The notes under the pieces were generated by a model. It did no database searches. It was given only the letters and a program-made list of their open reading frames with translations, and had not been told where the DNA came from. Position numbers and translations under genes: made by a program. DNA of 64,000 nucleotides, from assembly GCA_016719615.1 (NCBI GenBank), contig JADJYQ010000001.1:1834501-1898500 (forward strand), in the 5' to 3' direction. This DNA is from Saprospiraceae bacterium (GTDB lineage Bacteria > Bacteroidota > Bacteroidia > Chitinophagales > Saprospiraceae). Below are positions 1-8,548 of this stretch, piece after piece. Numbering within the stretch: the first letter of the stretch is position 1; each line of letters begins with the position of its first letter.

Positions 1-320
1 CTGATCAAGATTTCATCAAATGCTACTCTTCGTTCCAATTGAACATGTATGGAAGTGTCGCTCATGGGCATATAGAGCGTCCTGTATTCAATGCCATATA
101 AGTAATCGATGGCGACTGCATAAACCCCTTTAGGTATAATTGGAAATATGCATTGGCCCTTAAGATCTGTAAACACTTTAAGTTGAAGCTGCACAATTTC
201 GACTTCTATATTTTGAAAAGGTGCATTATCCATGTCATCAATTTGAAGAATTAACTTTCCTTGTGAGGTGGATTCTGCAAAATATAAACACGAAAAAGCG
301 ATAAACCAATACAGTCGCAT
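1..320 (-). CDS. TonB-dependent outer-membrane receptor, N-terminal fragment (probable thiamine-related transporter)
   Basis: The start codon is the ATG at 318-320; the gene runs off the left edge, so only about 106 N-terminal residues are seen. They begin with a signal peptide-like stretch (MRLYWFIAFSCLYFAES), followed by a small beta-rich domain of the carboxypeptidase-regulatory type that precedes the plug in many Bacteroidota TonB-dependent receptors. The last visible residues (VAFDEILI) resemble the junction to the plug domain. A TPP riboswitch lies 46 bases upstream on the same strand. From the known Bacteroidota arrangement of TPP-controlled outer-membrane receptor followed by pnuT, I infer uptake of thiamine or a precursor. 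The receptor class is deduced from the short N-terminus and context, because the barrel is not visible. Confidence 0.65.
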   Translation of the reverse strand, partial: MRLYWFIAFSCLYFAESTSQGKLILQIDDMDNAPFQNIEVEIVQLQLKVFTDLKGQCIFPIIPKGVYAVAIDYLYGIEYRTLYMPMSDTSIHVQLERRVAFDEILI

Positions 321-365
321 TGAATAGAATTGAAGCCATAAAATAAAATGGGGCAAACACAATTT

Positions 366-442
366 TTCCAGTCAGGCATTACCCTGTCAGGTTCATCGGG
401 TCTGATCTCAGCCGGCTTTTAGCATATGCGGCACCCCGTAAT
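366..442 (-). promoter_or_regulatory. TPP (THI-box) riboswitch
   Basis: Read on the minus strand, this stretch shows the conserved TPP aptamer blocks in order: ACGGGGTGC, GGCTGAGA, ACCCGATGAACCTGA and GGTAATGCC. The CAGG/CCTG arms around GGTAAT can form the small P4 helix. It starts 11 bases beyond the stop of the NadR-like kinase gene and ends 46 bases before the receptor ATG, so it sits in the leader of the receptor. Thiamine pyrophosphate binding would be expected to lower receptor expression. I see no clear intrinsic terminator after it. Control of translation initiation is therefore more likely, but that is inference. Confidence 0.9.
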
Positions 443-453
443 CAAATGTAAAG

Positions 454-975
454 TTACATTATTTTCCTAATCTGAGATTGGATTGAATGAATCGCGTTCA
501 TAAGCCTTTGATTCCCTACCCCACTTACAATCCCAAACTTCAATTGCTTCCCAAAAATGACATTTAAATACTGTTTAAACAAAGCATCTCGATCCTCAGG
601 ATTTTCACGTAATGGATCATAAAACCATGGAATATCAGGCATACAAATCAGGTAATAATCTGCAGGGTTTGACAGCCATAAGTCTTGTAAATCACGATTC
701 CAAATTTTGAATTTATAGCGATACCAAATGTAATAAGTCAATAAATCGGTATCCCAAATTTGCATGGTTTCATTTGAAACAAATTTCATTAACTTATTGT
801 TATGTATTTTAGACATTTGGAGAATATCATTCGACGAGTAATCAGGCCCAAATGAATGCAGATATTCGCGGCTATATTCCACAATCAATGTACATTTGTA
901 GTACATACTCAATTGTACTGCCAATGTAGATTTGGCAGTTGATTCGGGTCCTGTAATGGCTATTTTAAAAGACAT
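454..975 (-). CDS. NadR-like AAA family ATPase / nucleoside (riboside) kinase
   Basis: A 173-residue protein resembling the C-terminal ribosylnicotinamide kinase domain of NadR, without the nucleotidyltransferase or DNA-binding parts. It has a P-loop-like start (GPESTAKST, residues 9-17), an EYSREYL block that matches the family's EYAREY motif, a DTD block (WDTDLLTYY) and a PDIPWFYDPLRENP block. The P-loop is odd: Ala14 replaces the last Gly of GxxxxGK[ST]; the codon is GCC. The gene lies just upstream of a TPP riboswitch and a receptor gene on the same strand. Family members near pnuC/pnuT genes phosphorylate imported vitamins or nucleosides. Nicotinamide riboside is the textbook substrate, and thiamine is possible here from context. 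It is divergent from the next gene across 31 bases. Confidence 0.75.
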   Translation of the reverse strand: MSFKIAITGPESTAKSTLAVQLSMYYKCTLIVEYSREYLHSFGPDYSSNDILQMSKIHNNKLMKFVSNETMQIWDTDLLTYYIWYRYKFKIWNRDLQDLWLSNPADYYLICMPDIPWFYDPLRENPEDRDALFKQYLNVIFGKQLKFGIVSGVGNQRLMNAIHSIQSQIRKIM

Positions 976-1006
976 TTTTGCACGATCGTATTGTTACATA
1001 GAATTT

Positions 1007-1564
1007 ATGCACGATATAGAACCTTTTTACCATTGGAAGGAAGTTTACGATAGTTCAGATGATGTACATTCTCCATTTTACGGAAAGACTTATGAAACTC
1101 TAAGATATACAAATAAAATATACAATTATTACATACATCCTTTATGGGATGAAATGGGCTCTGAAACGCTTTTTGTAAAAATTATTTATGCAGATTATGA
1201 AGAAGGCTTTTGCATTATAGAACTTATAGGTGAGTGGAATGATTGTATTCATAACGATATTATGTTTTTAAAAAGAAAACTTGCAGATTTATTAATCAAA
1301 AAAGGAGTCATCAAATTCATTTTGATGTGCGATCATGTATTTAATTTTCATGGTTCCGACGATTGCTATTATGAAGAATGGAGGGAAGATATTTCTGATG
1401 AAGGTGGGTATATTTGTTTAGTGAACTTACAATCACATGTATTATCGGAACTAAAACAGTATGGAATTCATTTTCACGTTCATTACGGAAAATCATTTCA
1501 AGATTTGAATTGGAGAAAAATGGAGCCTTTATCGTTAAAGGAATTTATAGAAAATAAAATTTAA
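1007..1564 (+). CDS. Hypothetical protein (185 aa)
   Basis: I do not recognise this protein. I chose the ATG at 1007 because the longer reading (from 932) overlaps the divergent kinase gene and would leave no promoter space. The product looks soluble: no signal peptide or membrane helix is visible, and it is rich in Asp, Glu, Tyr and His (for example HGSDDCYYEEWREDISDE). Its stop lies one base before the TTG start of era, so it is probably co-transcribed with era and der. A housekeeping-linked role is possible, but nothing in the sequence indicates a function. Confidence 0.6.
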   Translation: MHDIEPFYHWKEVYDSSDDVHSPFYGKTYETLRYTNKIYNYYIHPLWDEMGSETLFVKIIYADYEEGFCIIELIGEWNDCIHNDIMFLKRKLADLLIKKGVIKFILMCDHVFNFHGSDDCYYEEWREDISDEGGYICLVNLQSHVLSELKQYGIHFHVHYGKSFQDLNWRKMEPLSLKEFIENKI

Positions 1565-1565
1565 A

Positions 1566-2468
1566 TTGGAAACAACTTTCAAAGCGGGTTTTGTAAATTT
1601 AGTAGGTCTTCCCAATAGCGGAAAATCCACCATCTTCAATGCATTGTTGAAGACAAAACTTGCGATTGTCACACACAAACCACAAACCACAAGACAAAGA
1701 GTTCTGGGCATCCTTTCACAAGAAAACAAACAGCTCATTCTGTCAGATACACCCGGATGGATTGAAAAAACATCATATCCCCTTCATGTTGCAATGAATA
1801 TTCAAATCCGCAATGCTATTGAGGATGCTGATGTACTTGTACTAGTTGTTGATGGCAGCTCTACTTCGGTCCTTCCTGAAGATTTTTTAAAAACAATCCA
1901 GTTTTCAAAAATTCCAGTTTATTTATGCGTCAATAAATCAGATCATGCACACCCAACAGCAGAACTCATCTATATCAAACAATTAAATGATTATTCAATC
2001 GAGGTTAAAGCCATACATAAAGTTTCCGCATTAAAAGGAACGGGTATTGAAACTTTACTCGAGCAAGTTTTTAATGAATTGCCGGATCACCCACCCTATT
2101 ATACAGAAGATTTTATAAGTGACAGATCTATCAGATTTTTCATCTCAGAGATGATCCGCGAACAAATTTTGCTCTTGTACGATGCTGAAATACCATACCA
2201 TGTGTTTGTTGTTGTAGATTCTTGCAAGGGAGTTGATGAAAAAGCAAATCTTGCACATATTTATGCGACCATTTATGTAGGAAGATCGTCCCATGTATCA
2301 ATTATGATTGGGAAAAACGGTCAAAAATTAAAAGAGCTAGGAATTCAATCAAGAATTGAAATCGAAAATTTTCTTGACCAAAGAATCTATTTAAATTTAA
2401 GTATTAAGCTAAAAAAAGAATGGAGGGACAACTCCAATTTCATACAAAAATCAGGAATATTTCAATGA
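1566..2468 (+). CDS. era: GTPase Era
   Basis: Era binds the 3' end of 16S rRNA and acts in assembly of the 30S ribosomal subunit. The 300-residue protein has the full GTPase set: G1 GLPNSGKS (residues 14-21), G2 in PQTTRQRV, G3 DTPG, G4 NKSD and G5 SALKG. A C-terminal KH domain follows, with IMIGKNGQKLKELG as the RNA-binding GxxG region. The start is a TTG at 1566; an in-frame stop 18 bases upstream and the absence of a nearby ATG leave no better choice. The gene starts one base after the preceding stop, and its stop overlaps the ATG of der (ATGA). Length is normal for the family. Confidence 0.93.
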   Translation: METTFKAGFVNLVGLPNSGKSTIFNALLKTKLAIVTHKPQTTRQRVLGILSQENKQLILSDTPGWIEKTSYPLHVAMNIQIRNAIEDADVLVLVVDGSSTSVLPEDFLKTIQFSKIPVYLCVNKSDHAHPTAELIYIKQLNDYSIEVKAIHKVSALKGTGIETLLEQVFNELPDHPPYYTEDFISDRSIRFFISEMIREQILLLYDAEIPYHVFVVVDSCKGVDEKANLAHIYATIYVGRSSHVSIMIGKNGQKLKELGIQSRIEIENFLDQRIYLNLSIKLKKEWRDNSNFIQKSGIFQ

Positions 2469-3767
2469 GTTTCACAGTAGCAATAGTAGGAAGACCCAAT
2501 GTGGGTAAATCAACATTTTTCAATAGACTTATAGGTCGTAAAAAATCTATTGTCGACGATACAAGTGGGGTTACACGAGACCGTATATACGATGTCTCGG
2601 ATTGGAATGGAAAGAATTTTACGGTGATCGACACCGGTGGTTTTGTACCTAATAGCTCGGATCTTTTTGAAGCAGGAATTCGCAGGCAAGTCGAATTGGC
2701 GATAGAAGAAGCTCAATGCATTTTATTTATGACGGATGCTTCAACTGGAATAACAGATCTGGATCAAAGCATGGCGCAAATCCTTAGGAAATCAACTAAA
2801 AAAGTTTTTCTCGTCGTCAATAAAGTTGATAATCCTGAAAGGGCATTTATGGCACATGAAATGTGGAGCCTTGGATTTGATCAGATGTATACAATTTCCG
2901 CAATATCCGGAAGCGGCACAGGCGACTTACTAGATGAAGTTAGTAAACTTGTTCCAGATGAAGAAAAACTTGAAACTGATTTACCTAAATTCGCCATCAT
3001 CGGGCAACCCAACGTTGGCAAATCAAGTTTTTTAAATGCATTACTTGATGAAGAAAGAAATATTGTGACCGAAATAGCAGGCACTACCCGAGATCCCATT
3101 CATACAGTTTATAAAAAATATGGTAAAGAATTTATTCTTGTCGATACAGCCGGTATTCGAAAGAAATCAAAAGTTTCTGAAGATCTCGAGTTTTATTCTG
3201 TAATCAGAGCTATTCGTGTTATTGAAGAATGCGATGTTTGCTATCTTATGATGGATGCTAGTTTAGGTATAGAGTCTCAGGATATGGAATTGGTTTCTCT
3301 GGTTGTCAAACGAAACAAAGGACTGGTTGTTCTGGTAAACAAATGGGATTTGGTTGAAAAAAGACACCAACACTATGAAACAGTTTGAATTGCAAATAAA
3401 GTCTAAACTGGCACCTTTTTCAGACGTCCCGGTTGTGTTTATTTCTGTCAAAGACAAACAACGCATTTACCAGGCTATGGAAACAGGATTGGATGTATTT
3501 ACAAATCTGCGCAGAGAAATAAAAACTTCTGAGCTCAATGATAAAATGCTGGAAGCCATTGGAAAAATTCCACCACCATCGTATCGAAATCATTTGATCA
3601 AGATAAAATATATTACTCAGATCAAAAAGCCATACCCTACTTTTGCTTTCTTTACCAATTACCCCGAGCAAATTAAAGGATCTTATAAACATTATCTGGA
3701 AAATCAAATGCGAGCTCTTTTTAATTTTACGGGTGCACCTATTCGATTATTATTTAAAGAAAAATGA
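2465..3767 (+). CDS. der: Ribosome-associated GTPase Der (EngA), interrupted by a one-base frameshift
   Basis: Der has two tandem GTPase domains and a KH-like domain and acts in 50S ribosomal subunit assembly. Domain 1 shows GRPNVGKS (residues 9-16), DTGG and NKVD; domain 2 shows GQPNVGKS near residue 180, DTAG and NKWD. The reading frame stops at 3388 shortly after NKWDLVEK. The rest (DTNTMKQFELQIKSKL to the end) continues in the +1 frame to 3767. Removing one A from the six-A run at 3357-3362 joins the parts into a 433-residue protein, the usual Der length. The gene is essential in studied bacteria, so a consensus error is likelier than a real break. The ATG overlaps the era stop, and the end overlaps rfbC by ATGA. 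Confidence 0.9.
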
Positions 3768-4321
3768 AATTTTTATTTTCTCATACAGAATTTCAAGGCC
3801 TTGTCATTATCGAACCACAGGTATTTTCTGATGCGAGAGGTTACTTCAGCGAAACCTTTAATTCAAAGGAATTTTTAATTCATAAAAACGAATACTTTTT
3901 TGTTCAAGATAATGAATCCCATTCTTCTTATGGTGTTTTAAGAGGCCTGCATTTCCAATTTGGTAACAATGCCCAGGCAAAATTAGTCCGGGTGGTTTAT
4001 GGGGAAGTAATTGATGTCGTAGTTGATTTAAGGCCTGATAGCAAAACTTTTCTTAGACACTATAATATCATTCTTTCAGCATCCAATAAAAAACAGTTAT
4101 TGATTCCGAGAGGTTTTGCACATGGCTTCTGCGTCTTAAGTGAAACCGCTATTTTTTCCTATAAATGCGACAACTATTATTCACCCGCGAGCGAAGGTGG
4201 GATCCATCCCTTAGATCCTGAATTAAATATTCAATGGGGAATTCCTGAAACTGAATTAATTATTTCAGCAAAAGACCTCGCTTTACCCATGCTGTCAGAA
4301 TATCTCAAAAATGCCCATTAA
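3764..4321 (+). CDS. rfbC: dTDP-4-dehydrorhamnose 3,5-epimerase
   Basis: RmlC/RfbC converts dTDP-4-dehydro-6-deoxyglucose to dTDP-4-dehydrorhamnose in the third step of dTDP-L-rhamnose synthesis in the cytosol. The 185-residue protein is full length for this cupin family. It has the substrate-binding block SDARGYFSETF, the catalytic His region VLRGLHFQ, the IPRGFAHGF strand and the Tyr-bearing YKCDNYYSP. It overlaps der at the start and rfbD at the end (11 bases), so translation is probably coupled. rfbA and rfbB are not in the window, so the pathway must be completed elsewhere. Confidence 0.93.
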   Translation: MKFLFSHTEFQGLVIIEPQVFSDARGYFSETFNSKEFLIHKNEYFFVQDNESHSSYGVLRGLHFQFGNNAQAKLVRVVYGEVIDVVVDLRPDSKTFLRHYNIILSASNKKQLLIPRGFAHGFCVLSETAIFSYKCDNYYSPASEGGIHPLDPELNIQWGIPETELIISAKDLALPMLSEYLKNAH

Positions 4322-5216
4322 AATATTAGTCAACGGTTCGAATGGGCAACTGGGAAAAGAGTTGCAAGATATTCAAAACCAGTATCCGGATTTAGATATT
4401 AAATTTTACGCAAAAAATGAATGGGACATCAATTCAGAAATCCATTCTCAAAGAATTCTGGAAATAGAAAAAGCAGATTATCTCATCCATACAGCAGCCT
4501 ATACAAAAGTTGATCTTGCTGAAGTAAATTCAGAAATTTGTTTTCAATTGAATGCCTATGCACCTCAATTTATTGCAGGAATTTGTAAAAAATACAAAAC
4601 CCGCATGCTTTACATTTCAAGTGATTACGTTTTTTCAAATAATGAACCTGCACTTATAACTGAAGATACTCCTAAAGCAACCAAGGGCGTCTATGCTAAA
4701 TCAAAAAGCCTGGGAGAGGATTTGATACTTGATATTTTGCCAGAATGTCTTATCATAAGAACATCTTGGTTGTACAGCAGTTATGGACATAATTTTGTTA
4801 AAACAATGTTGCATTTAGGACAAAAAAGTAGCAAAATTAAAGTAGTAAATGACCAAACGGGAAGTCCAACATACGCGCGGCATTTGGCTCATGCACTCTT
4901 AAAAATGATAACACAAACTGCAGGAAAAACGTTAGATCTTAAGAATAGGGTTTTTCATTATTCAAACCAAGGTACCTGTACCTGGTATGAGTTTGCAATT
5001 GAAATTTTTAAATATAGTCAAATAAATGTGGAGCTTGAAAAGATTAGCACGAATGATTTTGGAGCTGCTGCACCAAGGCCAAGCTATAGTGGACTCGATT
5101 GTTCGCGTATTCAGCAACAATTTGAATTTAATATACCCACCTGGAAAGTAGCTTTACATGAATGCTTGGATAGGATTTTGCCCAATAATAAAGACCGTGC
5201 ACATGAAAATGTATAA
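4311..5216 (+). CDS. rfbD: dTDP-4-dehydrorhamnose reductase
   Basis: RmlD/RfbD carries out the NAD(P)H-dependent last step of dTDP-L-rhamnose synthesis. The 301-residue protein is a short-chain dehydrogenase-type enzyme. It has the Rossmann motif GSNGQLG near residue 9, SSDYVF, the catalytic YAKSK (YxxxK) followed by LGE, and RTSWLYS, all typical of RmlD. It overlaps rfbC by 11 bases and the next gene by 14. Rhamnose nucleotides feed O-antigen or exopolysaccharide, or possibly glycosylation of secreted proteins. The link to the following T9SS gene is positional only. Confidence 0.93.
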   Translation: MPIKILVNGSNGQLGKELQDIQNQYPDLDIKFYAKNEWDINSEIHSQRILEIEKADYLIHTAAYTKVDLAEVNSEICFQLNAYAPQFIAGICKKYKTRMLYISSDYVFSNNEPALITEDTPKATKGVYAKSKSLGEDLILDILPECLIIRTSWLYSSYGHNFVKTMLHLGQKSSKIKVVNDQTGSPTYARHLAHALLKMITQTAGKTLDLKNRVFHYSNQGTCTWYEFAIEIFKYSQINVELEKISTNDFGAAAPRPSYSGLDCSRIQQQFEFNIPTWKVALHECLDRILPNNKDRAHENV

Positions 5217-7914
5217 GTTTATTGCATTAGTTGTCATTAGCTGCTGTACGCTAAATCTTGAAGCCACTCATAATCGGGCAGGTGAAATAAGTTTTATTCA
5301 ATTATCAGATTTTAGCATCCAAGCGACGATCACTACTTATACAAAAGCCAGCAGCACCGCAGCTGATCGGGATAGTTTGATTATAAATTGGGGCGATGGG
5401 AGCTCTAGTACCGTGTTAAGATCCAATGGATCAGGCGAATTACTTTCGAACAATACCAAGAGAAATTACTACATTGCAACGCACAACTATCCGGGAAGGA
5501 GTACGTACAAAATAAGCGTAATGGATCCTAACCGCGTAGACAATATTTTAAATATTGATCCACCAAATAGTGTCAATATACCCTTTTATATACAAACAAC
5601 TGTTAGTCTCCTGAATTTGCAGTTTCAATCACCCAACAGATCTGTACAGCTCCTACAAGCTCCCATAGATTTTGCATGTGTAGGCGTTGTATTTCAGCAT
5701 AATCCGGCTGCATATGATGCGGATGGAGATAGTTTAAGTTTTGAATTTTCAGTTCCATTAATGGATAACAATTTGCCAGTACCTAATTATATTTTTCCAA
5801 ACCAAATAAATCCGGGCATTAATAATGCAATAATGTTGGATTCGCAAAAAGGTACATTTACTTGGGCTAGCCCGCAAAAAGCTGGTGAATATAATATTGC
5901 ATTCATTATTCACGAATACAGAAAAGGAGTTCGCATCGCAAGCACCATTCGGGATATGCAAATATTTGTGCGTCAGGATTGTAGTAAAAATACACCTCCT
6001 GTCATTACATCTGCATTTGATACCTGCATTGTTGCCGGCACTATTCTGGAGTTACCAATCACGGTAACTGATCCTGATACCCTTTCACTGGGATCAAAAA
6101 TTAAAATCGAAGTGAGTGGTGCCCCATTTTTTACAAGCCCGACTATGGTATTAATGGCTCTAACATCGTATACAACTTCCCCAATTAATGCCAAATTGAC
6201 CTGGGTAACAGATTGTTCTCTGGTAAGAAAGGAATTTTATACACTTGTTATTAAAGCGACAGATAATATACTTGATAGCACTGGAATTTCAAGCCTACAT
6301 ACGCTTCGTATTAAAGTCGTCGGACCTGCACCTGAAAACCTTCAAAGTGAAGCAGATTCAAAATCAATCAAGATCAAATGGAACCATCCTTATGCGTGTA
6401 CTCATTTTCCTGATTATTTTAAAGGATTTTCTGTCTGGCGAAAAGAGGGATCATCAAATATTCCTTTAGACACCTGCAATCCTGGCCTACAGGCATCTAG
6501 TTACAAGCAAATAGCATATTTGGTAAATAATTTTGATGGTATGAATTACCATTACCAGGATAGTACGATTGTTGAAGGAAAATTTTACTGCTATCGGGTT
6601 CAGGCTGAATTTGCGACCACCAGCCAGTCAGGATTTCCAATTAATTTCGTAAGTAGTTTACACTCTAATGAAACTTGCAATAGTTTGCCATTAAATATAC
6701 CAGTTTTACTCAACGTTGACGTAACACAAACTGACAGTCTATTAGGCGAAATTTCTGTTCGTTGGACCAAACCTAGTCCAATTGAATTTGATACCATTAA
6801 ATTCAAAGCCCCTTACAAGACTAGCATCTATTTCAAAACAAAAAATAATCAGTGGGAAAAAATATTGAATTCTGAACACAGTTATAACTCCTATTCTTCT
6901 ATCATCGATACTATATTTCACCATACACGATTAAATACAGCTCATCTTCAATATTCTTATTATGTTGAATTATTGTCAACTCCACTAAATGAACATTTTT
7001 CGGATAGTGCGGATATGATATTTCTAAGCACCCAAGGAAGCGATCGCAGTTTAACATTAAACTGGAATGCAGTTACCCCTTGGACAAATTACAAATATGA
7101 TATTTTTCTTTTTAATAATAACACACTAGTCTTTGATTCAATAGCTTCAACAAACTTAAACACATTTACAATTCAGAAATTGACCAATGAATTAGAATAT
7201 TGCGTTTACATTAAAGGATATGGCGCATATGGGGTTTCAAGATTTGAAAAACCACTCATAAATCATTCGAATATCTCCTGTGCAACTGCGATAGATAATA
7301 TTCCGCCATGTTGTCCAAAATTGATGGTTTCAGATCCTTGTGATGATGAATTGCAAACTCCTGGGCTTGAATTAAAAAATAAATTGAGTTGGACATTTCC
7401 TGATATATGTAAGGCCGATGATGCGATAGGTTATAAAATTTATGCTTACTACAATAAACAACAAAAACTAATTCAAACCATTGAAAATGTTCAAACCCAA
7501 ACTTATGAACATTTTCTATTAGACAGCATTCCGGAATGTTATCTCGTAACTACTTATGACCTTGCTGGAAATGAATGTATAAATGTTGATTCAGTCTGCA
7601 TAGAATATTGCCCTATTTATAATTTGCCAAATACGTTTACACCCAATAGTGATGGGCATAATGATTTATTCAAACCTTTTCCTTACAGATTTATAGATAA
7701 AGTCGAATTTAAAGTATTTAATCGTTGGGGTAACCTTGTATTTCAAACAGAAAATCCGGATATATTATGGGACGGTAAATCATCATCCGGCTCAAGGCTT
7801 TCAGATGGCACCTATTATTATACTTGTCTGGTGTATTATTCCGGGCTTTTAGTTCATTCAAATCCTACGAATCAATTGAATGGCTTTATTGAATTAAGAA
7901 GTGGTCAAAAATAA
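5203..7914 (+). CDS. Large secreted protein with T9SS type B (gliding-motility-associated) C-terminal domain
   Basis: A protein of about 903 residues. I prefer the ATG at 5203 (or 5209), because it puts a good signal peptide (KFIALVVISCCTLNLEA) at the N-terminus and the earlier ATG would not. The mature start THNRAGEISF is typical of Bacteroidota proteins with PKD/FN3-like repeats. The middle contains Ig/FN3-like segments (WNHPY..., RWTKP..., SWTFPD...). The C-terminus starts at LPNTFTPNSDGHNDLF and has VFNRWGNLVF and WDGKSSSG, the CHU_C/TIGR04131 sorting domain. The protein should cross the outer membrane by the T9SS and stay on the surface or be released; adhesion is a guess. The gene overlaps rfbD by 14 bases and is 8 bases from ribE. 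Confidence 0.88.
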   Translation: MKMYKFIALVVISCCTLNLEATHNRAGEISFIQLSDFSIQATITTYTKASSTAADRDSLIINWGDGSSSTVLRSNGSGELLSNNTKRNYYIATHNYPGRSTYKISVMDPNRVDNILNIDPPNSVNIPFYIQTTVSLLNLQFQSPNRSVQLLQAPIDFACVGVVFQHNPAAYDADGDSLSFEFSVPLMDNNLPVPNYIFPNQINPGINNAIMLDSQKGTFTWASPQKAGEYNIAFIIHEYRKGVRIASTIRDMQIFVRQDCSKNTPPVITSAFDTCIVAGTILELPITVTDPDTLSLGSKIKIEVSGAPFFTSPTMVLMALTSYTTSPINAKLTWVTDCSLVRKEFYTLVIKATDNILDSTGISSLHTLRIKVVGPAPENLQSEADSKSIKIKWNHPYACTHFPDYFKGFSVWRKEGSSNIPLDTCNPGLQASSYKQIAYLVNNFDGMNYHYQDSTIVEGKFYCYRVQAEFATTSQSGFPINFVSSLHSNETCNSLPLNIPVLLNVDVTQTDSLLGEISVRWTKPSPIEFDTIKFKAPYKTSIYFKTKNNQWEKILNSEHSYNSYSSIIDTIFHHTRLNTAHLQYSYYVELLSTPLNEHFSDSADMIFLSTQGSDRSLTLNWNAVTPWTNYKYDIFLFNNNTLVFDSIASTNLNTFTIQKLTNELEYCVYIKGYGAYGVSRFEKPLINHSNISCATAIDNIPPCCPKLMVSDPCDDELQTPGLELKNKLSWTFPDICKADDAIGYKIYAYYNKQQKLIQTIENVQTQTYEHFLLDSIPECYLVTTYDLAGNECINVDSVCIEYCPIYNLPNTFTPNSDGHNDLFKPFPYRFIDKVEFKVFNRWGNLVFQTENPDILWDGKSSSGSRLSDGTYYYTCLVYYSGLLVHSNPTNQLNGFIELRSGQK

Positions 7915-7922
7915 TTAGATTT

Positions 7923-8513
7923 ATGTTTACAGGAATTGTAGAAACCATTGGAACCCTCAAATCATTAAATAAAAATGGGCAAAATATTGATTTTGTAATC
8001 AGTTCTAAGATATCTAATCAGCTCAAAATTGATCAAAGTGTGGCACATAATGGTGTGTGTATGACTGTCATCAAAAAAACAAGAAACACTCATGTTGTTA
8101 CGGCTGTCCACGAGACTTTAATGAAAACAAATTTGAATTTGTTGAATTCAGGTGATGCCATAAATTTAGAGCGCGCCTTAAAATTTGAACAAATAATTGA
8201 CGGACATCTGGTTAGTGGTCACATTGACACAACTGCGCAGCTTCTAAAAATAGAAGACCAGAAAGGCAGTTATATCTTGAAATTCAAACTCGAAAGTGAG
8301 GATCGAATTTACTTAATCCCAAAAGGATCTGTTTGTATAAATGGGGTAAGCCTTACAGTAATAAATTTAAAAAAGAAATCATTTTGCGTCTCGATCATTC
8401 CATATACCTGGAGGCATACACAATTGCAGTTTCTTAAAAAAGGAGACTTCGTAAACATTGAATTTGATATGCTAGGGAAATATATTTTAAGAGCTCACAA
8501 TCTCCTCAAATAA
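7923..8513 (+). CDS. ribE: Riboflavin synthase, alpha subunit
   Basis: The enzyme dismutates two 6,7-dimethyl-8-ribityllumazine molecules to riboflavin and a pyrimidinedione. The 196-residue protein has the twin lumazine-binding repeats: MFTGIVETIGTL at the start, NGVCMTV, the HLVSGHIDTTA block closing repeat 1, then INGVSLTV and the SIIPYTWRHT end of repeat 2. The length is normal. It is the last gene of the plus-strand run and faces rpoC across a bidirectional terminator. No other riboflavin gene or FMN riboswitch is visible nearby, so its expression seems to come from the upstream run. Confidence 0.94.
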   Translation: MFTGIVETIGTLKSLNKNGQNIDFVISSKISNQLKIDQSVAHNGVCMTVIKKTRNTHVVTAVHETLMKTNLNLLNSGDAINLERALKFEQIIDGHLVSGHIDTTAQLLKIEDQKGSYILKFKLESEDRIYLIPKGSVCINGVSLTVINLKKKSFCVSIIPYTWRHTQLQFLKKGDFVNIEFDMLGKYILRAHNLLK

Positions 8514-8540
8514 AAAAGGGCTTTTTTAAAAGCCCTTTTA
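8512..8540. terminator. Bidirectional intrinsic terminator between ribE and rpoC
   Basis: A perfect 12-bp stem (AAAAGGGCTTTT with AAAAGCCCTTTT, 8514-8525 and 8528-8539) encloses a two-base loop, and the A/T flanks give a U-tract in either direction. It starts at the ribE stop and lies 9 bases from the rpoC stop, so it can end both converging transcripts. Confidence 0.9.
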
Positions 8541-8548
8541 AATATTAT

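Noticed and set aside
932..1006. Longer start for the 185-residue gene
   Set aside because: It would overlap the divergent kinase gene and consume the only promoter space.
3357..3363. Programmed -1 frameshift at A-AAA-AAG in der
   Set aside because: The downstream part is in the +1 frame, so a -1 slip would not restore the protein; Der is not known to need recoding.
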